Source of the DNA: Thiotrichaceae bacterium
GTDB taxonomy: Bacteria; Pseudomonadota; Gammaproteobacteria; Thiotrichales; Thiotrichaceae
Direction: 5' to 3'
DNA: 10,997 bases
Assembly (NCBI GenBank): GCA_024762625.1
Contig: JANTHA010000049.1
Span: 1 to 10,997, forward strand
Shown: piece after piece, positions 7,004 to 10,997 of the stretch
Numbering within the stretch: the stretch's first letter is position 1
How the letters are laid out: each line of letters begins with the position of its first letter
Position numbers and translations under genes: made by a program
Notes under the pieces: model-generated
The model's database searches: none
What the model was told of the DNA's origin: nothing
Seen by the model: only the letters and a program-made list of their open reading frames with translations

Positions 7004-8131
7004 TTACTGTCCGGATTTAGGTAATTCAGGCGGTGTTGATTCAGCAGTTTTTTGGGATTTGTCCAATAATTTTTTGAGCGTCTTGATCTCTCCTGCGGCT
7101 TGCCAGTCTTGCATGCCTTGTTTCCAGGCGAGCGATTTTTCAGTGAGCTTTTTATCGTTGATCAGATTGTTCAGCTCCTGGAGCTTATAGGGACCTGTGA
7201 TTTGATCGTCAATGGCAATATGCCAGTTATCGCCAGGTAGAGGCGGTGGCGTTGCGGATGAGCGCGCCTGGCCAGAATCGATGTCCTTTGCCATATTATT
7301 CGCCATCTGGTTAGCCATGGCGAAACCCATGCCCATTTCGACAGCGCTGCCTGCGCTACTGTTATTGCCGGAGGCCATGGACTCGCCTGCACCGTATTTC
7401 AGATATTTGTCGAGGTTGCCGATCATGCCCATGCTGGTGCGTTTGTCGAGCGCCTCTTCAACTGCGGGCGGCAACGAAATGTTTTCGACCAGCACCTGGG
7501 TCAGCTCCAGTCCGTAGTTCTCAAACTCGGGCGCAATGCGCTGCGTGATCAACTCGCCAAGCTGATCCTGATTGCCCGCAAGATCCAGGACGGGAATTTC
7601 GGACTCGCCGAGTATGTCGGTGTAACGGGTGACGATGATATTGCGCAACTGGTCGCTGATTTCATCGACAGTAAAATGACCGTCGGTGCCGACAATTTCA
7701 CGGATGAATTTTTCCGGATCCTTGATGCGCATCGAATAGGTGCCGAAGGTGCGCAGACGAACCGCGCCGAACTCCTCATCGCGCATCATAATGGGGTTTT
7801 TGGTGCCCCACTTGAGATCGGTGAACTGACGCATATTGAAGAAGTAGACTTCCGCCTTGAACGGGCTTTCAAAGCCATGCTCCCAGCCTTGCAGCGTCGA
7901 TAGAATTGGCAGATTGCGGGTTTCCAGCTCATAGATGCCGGGGCCGAGCACGTCCGCGACTTCGCCTTCGTTGACAAACACCGCCACCTGGGATTCGCGC
8001 ACCGTCAGCTTGGCGCCGAATTTAATCTCGTTGCCGTAACGGTTGAAGCGATACACCATGGTGTCATTGCTGTCGTCGATCCAGTCGATGATATCGACAA
8101 ATTCACCGAAAATTTTATCCCATAGTCCCAT
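7004..8131 (-). CDS. SPFH-domain protein with C-terminal GYF_2-like domain (YdjI / virion-core-protein-like)
   Basis: 375 aa. The N-terminus MGLWDKIFGEFVDIIDWID is amphipathic rather than a true transmembrane segment. An SPFH/band-7 fold covers about 25-235 (VRESQVAVFVNEGEVADVLGPGIYEL, GTYSMRIKDPEKFIREI, then YGLELTQVLVENISLPP). A low-complexity Met/Ala/Asn linker at 250-285 leads to a Pro-rich patch (PPPLPG). A GYF_2-type domain covers about 302-350 (W303, GPY 313-315, LAWKQGMQDWQAAGEI). SPFH proteins form oligomeric scaffolds on membranes; this subfamily is often called virion core protein in databases. GYF domains bind proline-rich peptides, and the chain carries such runs itself (295-299 and 367-371). 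The ATG at 8131 has GAGGA about 7 bases upstream. It sits between telA (57-base gap) and the zinc-ribbon gene, consistent with co-transcription and a shared membrane complex. Confidence 0.87.
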   Translation of the reverse strand: MGLWDKIFGEFVDIIDWIDDSNDTMVYRFNRYGNEIKFGAKLTVRESQVAVFVNEGEVADVLGPGIYELETRNLPILSTLQGWEHGFESPFKAEVYFFNMRQFTDLKWGTKNPIMMRDEEFGAVRLRTFGTYSMRIKDPEKFIREIVGTDGHFTVDEISDQLRNIIVTRYTDILGESEIPVLDLAGNQDQLGELITQRIAPEFENYGLELTQVLVENISLPPAVEEALDKRTSMGMIGNLDKYLKYGAGESMASGNNSSAGSAVEMGMGFAMANQMANNMAKDIDSGQARSSATPPPLPGDNWHIAIDDQITGPYKLQELNNLINDKKLTEKSLAWKQGMQDWQAAGEIKTLKKLLDKSQKTAESTPPELPKSGQ

Positions 8132-8188
8132 TTGTTTGTCCTCGTGATGCGTTTTTGTGTGATATTGGAGTCAATCAGGTAACAGCGT

Positions 8189-9376
8189 CTATGATTTTAC
8201 CTCAGCCTGGGTTTCCTCGGCGATCGCTTCAACCGGATGTTCGGCGCGAGATTTCGCCGCAATCAGCGCCTGGCGCAGTTCGTTTTCCATGTGTTCCAGT
8301 TCTTTGGCGGCTTCGGCGCGTTTCTGTTTGCCTTCCTCGGCGATTTTCAGGCTGTCGTTGATGGTTTCGATGAGATCGGTATTAGCCTTGCGCACTGACT
8401 CGATGTCGAATACGCCGCGCTCCATTTGTTTGCGCACTTCGGCGTTGGCGGTGCGCAGGTTGGCTGCGTTGTCTTCAAGCAGTTCATTGGTCAGGTCAGT
8501 GGCTTTCTTGACGGTTTCGGCGGCGTCGCCCATGCGGAATATGGTGACAGCCTGCGCCAGCTGGTTTTTCCACAGGGGCACGGTGTTGATCAGGGTTGAG
8601 TTGATCTTGTTAATCAATGTCTTATCGTTTTCCTGAACCAGACGGATGCTTGGCAGGCTTTGCATTGCGACCTGTCGGGTCAGGCGCAGATCATGCAGTC
8701 GGCGCTCCAGATCATCGCGGGCGCTGCGTAGATCGCGCACTTCCTGGGCCAGCACCATATTGTCCTTGTCCTGCTCGGCTTTTTTGACCAGCGCAGGGAT
8801 GTCCTGTTCATCCAGTTGACGTAGTTTTTCATCGCCGGCGGCGATGTACAGCTCCAGTTTATGGAAATAGTCGAGGTTGGCGTCGTACAGTTTATCCAGT
8901 GAAATAATATCAGTGAGCAACTGGGTTTTGTGTTCTTCCATGCGGTCGGTGATCTGGTTGATCTGCTTGCGCACTTCACCGTACTTGCTCAAGAAAACAG
9001 AAACCGGTTTGGCTTTGCCAAACAGACGGGCGAAAAATCCGAGTTTTTTATTGGGGTTAAGTTCATCCACATCAAAGCCGCGGATGGTGGCGATCATGTC
9101 ATTCAGTGAAGCGCCCGCTGCGCCGAGATCCTTGTTGCGCACGCCTTCCAGCATGTTTTCAGAAATCGTGCTCATTTCTTCCTGCGCCTTGCTGCCGAAA
9201 AATAAAATCGTGCTGCGGTCTTCCACCTTGATTTCATTGACCAGCTGCTGCAGCGTCTTTTTATCATCATCCTGGGCTTCGTTATAGGCGATGATTTCCC
9301 TGGAAAAGGCGTCGTATTCCTTGGCTTCGGTGCCGGGAAGGATGGCTGTTTCAGTGGCGCTTGCTGTTTCTGTCAT
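8189..9376 (-). CDS. telA: TelA family toxic-anion (tellurite) resistance protein
   Basis: 395 aa, the usual length of TelA/KlaA/YaaN proteins, and predicted soluble and mostly alpha-helical with coiled-coil stretches (about 145-235 and 300-375). The family core is recognisable: ILFFGSKAQEEMSTISENMLEGVRNKDLGAAGASLNDMI at 57-95, a basic LGFFARLFGKAKP at 112-124, and QSLPSIRLVQENDKTLINKINSTL at 239-262. Members were found in plasmid tellurite-resistance loci and, with XpaC, in Gram-positive and Gram-negative stress clusters. The biochemical activity is not known and tellurite may not be the natural stress. The ATG at 9376 follows AAGGA with a 7-base spacer. A good promoter of its own lies at 9430-9458, although the XpaC gene is upstream in the same direction. 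The 3' neighbour is the SPFH gene. Confidence 0.92.
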   Translation of the reverse strand: MTETASATETAILPGTEAKEYDAFSREIIAYNEAQDDDKKTLQQLVNEIKVEDRSTILFFGSKAQEEMSTISENMLEGVRNKDLGAAGASLNDMIATIRGFDVDELNPNKKLGFFARLFGKAKPVSVFLSKYGEVRKQINQITDRMEEHKTQLLTDIISLDKLYDANLDYFHKLELYIAAGDEKLRQLDEQDIPALVKKAEQDKDNMVLAQEVRDLRSARDDLERRLHDLRLTRQVAMQSLPSIRLVQENDKTLINKINSTLINTVPLWKNQLAQAVTIFRMGDAAETVKKATDLTNELLEDNAANLRTANAEVRKQMERGVFDIESVRKANTDLIETINDSLKIAEEGKQKRAEAAKELEHMENELRQALIAAKSRAEHPVEAIAEETQAEVKS

Positions 9377-9429
9377 TGGGATATCCTTTGGCTAAGTGTT
9401 TGTTTCTTTTGTAACTAGTCGTGTAAAAC

Positions 9430-9458
9430 ATTGTAGTCTAAATGACAACTGTTGTTAA
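9430..9458 (-). promoter_or_regulatory. Sigma-70-like promoter for telA at the edge of a palindromic element
   Basis: On the minus strand TTAACA (9458-9453, five of six to consensus) and TACAAT (9435-9430, five of six) are exactly 17 bases apart. Predicted transcription starts near 9423, leaving a 5' leader of about 47 bases that carries the telA Shine-Dalgarno sequence. The first base of the -35 is the last base of the left arm of the palindromic element at 9458-9697. It would drive telA, the SPFH gene and the zinc-ribbon gene independently of xpaC. Confidence 0.55.
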
Positions 9459-9697
9459 ACCTAAATTCCTCAGTTGGCCTCTTCCTGGAAGGGATAAAAT
9501 TCTGATAAATATAGAAAACTGTTTTTTTTCAAGCTTCACTCAATAGGTGAAGGCGCTACAAGGCAAATTGCACGGTCATGATGGCGTATGGCGTTGTTGT
9601 AACTGCTTGAAAGGGAATGACCATTCCGCGCAGTTACGCCTAGCCCTACGCCACCATGTCCGCACACTTTACCTCGTCCAGCTGAGGATTTTAGGTT
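9458..9697. repeat. Composite palindromic element between xpaC and telA
   Basis: Outer arms 9458-9477 and 9678-9697 match at 18 of 20 positions as an inverted repeat (AACCTAAA... and ...TTTTAGGTT). Inside is a strong core: CATGATGGCGTATGGCG... (9577-9606) against 9630-9658, closed by GGAATG-AC-CATTCC (9614-9627). The core is centred at 9617.5 but the outer arms at 9577.5, because about 80 extra bases (9478 to about 9557) sit only in the left arm. That extra stretch contains its own small hairpin (CTTCAC 9534-9539, GTGAAG 9547-9552) and a run of eight T. No coding capacity. It makes up most of the 336-base gap between xpaC and telA. Confidence 0.72.
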
Positions 9698-9712
9698 AAA
9701 CCTGAAAGCGGT

Positions 9713-10567
9713 TTAAAACATGCCTTCCTGCTTGAGCTGGGTTTGCAAGACTTCAATTTGCACATCCAGGTCAAACTGGTCGTTCTGCTTCAGTTTCTGT
9801 TGTTGCAGTTTGAAGGTTTTTTCGATGGATTCCAGTACGCGCTGGAAGCTTTTATCCAGTTCAGCCGTGGTGGCGTCGTTTTTATGGGTTCTGACATAAC
9901 TTTCGGTCACTCGCCGGGTTCCATCCAGATACACTTTGAGGAATTTGCGGGCGCGTTGCAGATCGCCAGGGTCTTCTTCGATAGTGTCCAGTATCTCGCG
10001 CGCTGTATTGATAATGCGGGTTAAATGCTGTTTGAATTCGAGGTTGCGTATGTCTTTTCTGGCGTTCTTGATTGCCTCAATCTTTTCTTCCGCAGCTTCA
10101 AGCGCGGCGAATACTTCATCCGCATTGGATCCCAGCGATACATCACTATTTTTGTCGCGTATGGGGTCGACGCCATAGGCAAGATAAAAACCAATCAGTG
10201 TGACGGCGCCGATCAGTAAGCTACTGAGCAGACTGTAATCAACCAGTAGAAATGCGGTTAGCGCTGTGGCGATGGCAAGGAGAATGCCCGCAATGGATTT
10301 AAATGGCGCGCCGGGCGCTTTTGCGAAGCGTTTTTGGCGGAAGCGGCTTTCCAGTTTAAATCCATGCCGGGCGATCATTGCGGCAATCATGAAGGCGGTA
10401 AACAAAGCGCCGCTTAGCACCGTATTGACCAGATTGCCTTTTAATAATGAAATAATCGAGGCAATAAGAACAGGCAAAGGCATGATAAACAATAGAATCC
10501 CTTTAACGCCGGTTTTAATCGTATTGAGAACCTGGTTTTCTGGCGTATACCGTTTTGCTTTGGACAT
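9713..10567 (-). CDS. xpaC: XpaC family membrane protein (5-bromo-4-chloroindolyl phosphate hydrolysis protein family)
   Basis: 284 aa from the ATG at 10567: four transmembrane helices in two pairs (about 22-42 and 47-66, 90-108 and 111-130) joined by a basic loop (RHGFKLESRFRQKRFAK). A long cytoplasmic helical region of about 148-284 follows (AALEAAEEKIEAIKNARKDI, RVLESIEKTFKLQQQKLKQ), ending QTQLKQEGMF. The topology and the C-terminal domain fit XpaC, the usual genetic partner of TelA. The family name comes from a colony phenotype in Bacillus and does not establish hydrolase activity. I chose ATG 10567 because AAGGA lies 11 bases upstream and the first helix begins shortly after. The longer frame needs a TTG at 10807 and an 80-residue leader overlapping a better small ORF. 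A perfect 7-base dyad (TTAAACC 9696-9702, GGTTTAA 9710-9716) covers the stop codon. Confidence 0.82.
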   Translation of the reverse strand: MSKAKRYTPENQVLNTIKTGVKGILLFIMPLPVLIASIISLLKGNLVNTVLSGALFTAFMIAAMIARHGFKLESRFRQKRFAKAPGAPFKSIAGILLAIATALTAFLLVDYSLLSSLLIGAVTLIGFYLAYGVDPIRDKNSDVSLGSNADEVFAALEAAEEKIEAIKNARKDIRNLEFKQHLTRIINTAREILDTIEEDPGDLQRARKFLKVYLDGTRRVTESYVRTHKNDATTAELDKSFQRVLESIEKTFKLQQQKLKQNDQFDLDVQIEVLQTQLKQEGMF

Positions 10568-10602
10568 GACGTGATTTTTCCTTGATCTGATATTCGCACA
10601 AA

Positions 10603-10692
10603 TTAGATATGAAATAGAACCTGGAAACAAATCAGTCCGACCGTGGCGGAAAGCAGAATAAAACCAATGATTTTTTGAATCAGATAAGGCAT
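10603..10692 (-). CDS. Candidate small membrane peptide, 29 aa, upstream of xpaC
   Basis: ATG at 10692 to TAA at 10603, encoding MPYLIQKIIGFILLSATVGL then ICFQVLFHI. It is a single hydrophobic helix of about 20 residues with one lysine near the N-terminus and a polar-aromatic end. An AGGAG (10697-10701) lies four bases before the ATG, a better ribosome site than that of xpaC. It ends 35 bases before the xpaC ATG on the same strand. The size and composition match regulatory single-pass microproteins that partner larger membrane proteins. I recognise no family. A chance hydrophobic ORF cannot be excluded, as the frame is short. Confidence 0.5.
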   Translation of the reverse strand: MPYLIQKIIGFILLSATVGLICFQVLFHI

Positions 10693-10887
10693 GGGTCTCC
10701 TGAGCCGTGAATGGCTGATGATAAAAACCTGATGAGTTAGCGTCCAGAAACAGGTCATTTTGAGAATGAATCAGGTGCGTATGTTTACGTGCATAAGACG
10801 TTCTCAATTGACATACGTTCTGGATGGTAACGAATTAATAGGGTGGCTAATTATATAGGGTGACTAATTAATATAGGCGCAATAGAT
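10693..10887 (-). promoter_or_regulatory. Long leader region of the xpaC transcript with 18-base repeats
   Basis: About 190 bases between the predicted promoter and the small membrane ORF. No convincing gene is present; a TTG-started frame from 10807 runs into xpaC but lacks support. Three imperfect direct repeats of 17-18 bases (10838-10854, 10855-10872, 10873-10890), each beginning ATAGG and ending in an AT-rich tail, lie at the promoter-proximal end. They could serve as operators for a regulator or form part of a structured leader. Confidence 0.4.
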
Positions 10888-10916
10888 TATATAATGTCTT
10901 GTCCATCAATAATCAA
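10888..10916 (-). promoter_or_regulatory. Candidate sigma-70-like promoter for the xpaC unit
   Basis: On the minus strand TTGATT (10916-10911, four of six to consensus) and TATATA (10893-10888, within the palindrome ATTATATAAT) are 17 bases apart. Predicted transcription starts near 10881, inside the third 18-base repeat. The promoter lies just downstream of the terminator at 10922-10948, as expected for the first promoter of a new transcription unit. Confidence 0.45.
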
Positions 10917-10921
10917 GAATA

Positions 10922-10948
10922 AAAAAGCGGGCATAAAGCCCGCTTTTT
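10922..10948. terminator. Bidirectional rho-independent terminator
   Basis: Perfect inverted repeat AAAAAGCGGGC (10922-10932) and GCCCGCTTTTT (10938-10948) with the loop ATAAA. Both strands end in a T run after a GC-rich stem. No plus-strand gene in the window ends here, so it most likely closes a minus-strand gene that lies beyond the right edge. Confidence 0.88.
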
Positions 10949-10956
10949 AAAAAATG

Positions 10957-10982
10957 TGCAGATTCGGTGTAATGAATCTGCA
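10957..10982. repeat. 9-base inverted repeat beside the terminator
   Basis: TGCAGATTC (10957-10965) and GAATCTGCA (10974-10982) form a perfect dyad around an 8-base loop, close to the right edge. It may be a second hairpin at the 3' end of the gene beyond the window. No coding sequence can be assigned in 10949-10997. Confidence 0.5.
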
Positions 10983-10997
10983 TGTTATTAGCTATAC

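Noticed and set aside
8877..9287. Plus-strand 136-codon frame inside telA
   Set aside because: Antisense shadow: Ser/Leu-rich translation and no ribosome site, lying wholly within a well-supported gene.
9713..10807. Longer 364-residue version of XpaC starting at 10807
   Set aside because: The start codon there is TTG with no ribosome site. The added 80 residues show no domain and overlap a better small membrane ORF, whereas the ATG at 10567 gives a normal family N-terminus.
10949..10997. Partial coding sequence at the right edge
   Set aside because: The 49 bases are dominated by a dyad and have stops in two of the minus-strand frames. No protein family can be recognised.

Overview
The window reads as chromosomal DNA of an autotrophic proteobacterium, most likely a gammaproteobacterium. 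The main clue is a complete form II RuBisCO (CbbM) with a divergent CbbR-type LysR regulator. Three different families of long palindromic intergenic elements also sit between genes. I cannot tell from this stretch alone whether the host oxidises sulfur, iron or C1 compounds. No rRNA, tRNA, CRISPR array or complete insertion sequence is visible.

Layout, left to right. (1) 1-2537, minus strand: the end of an AT-rich surface-polysaccharide locus, with an O-antigen polymerase/ligase-like membrane protein overlapping by one base a Wzx-type flippase that runs off the left edge. (2) 2538-5511: a compact carbon-fixation unit. cbbM (minus) is closed by a strong intrinsic terminator, and cbbR (plus) diverges from it. 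The roughly 300-base gap between them holds candidate CbbR operators, overlapping divergent promoters and a 142-base palindromic element lying in the predicted cbbM leader. No cbbQ/cbbO follows cbbM here. (3) 5512-5729: the convergent gap between cbbR and the next gene, filled by a hairpin and a 149-base palindromic element. (4) 5730-10692, minus strand: a membrane-stress type cluster read in the order small membrane peptide (29 aa) - XpaC - TelA - SPFH/GYF protein - double zinc-ribbon membrane protein. XpaC and TelA are separated by a third palindromic element, and a good sigma-70-like promoter for telA starts exactly at its edge. (5) 10693-10997: a long leader/promoter region with 18-base tandem repeats, then a bidirectional terminator and another dyad, probably the 3' end of a gene beyond the window.

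How the genes may work together: CbbR probably senses Calvin-cycle metabolites and activates cbbM. The XpaC-TelA-SPFH-zinc-ribbon set resembles cell-envelope/toxic-anion stress modules, and its SPFH and zinc-ribbon members resemble the YdjI and YdjG/H partners of PspA in Bacillus subtilis. Its biochemical role is not established by the sequence. The polysaccharide genes are unrelated to both units and differ in base composition.
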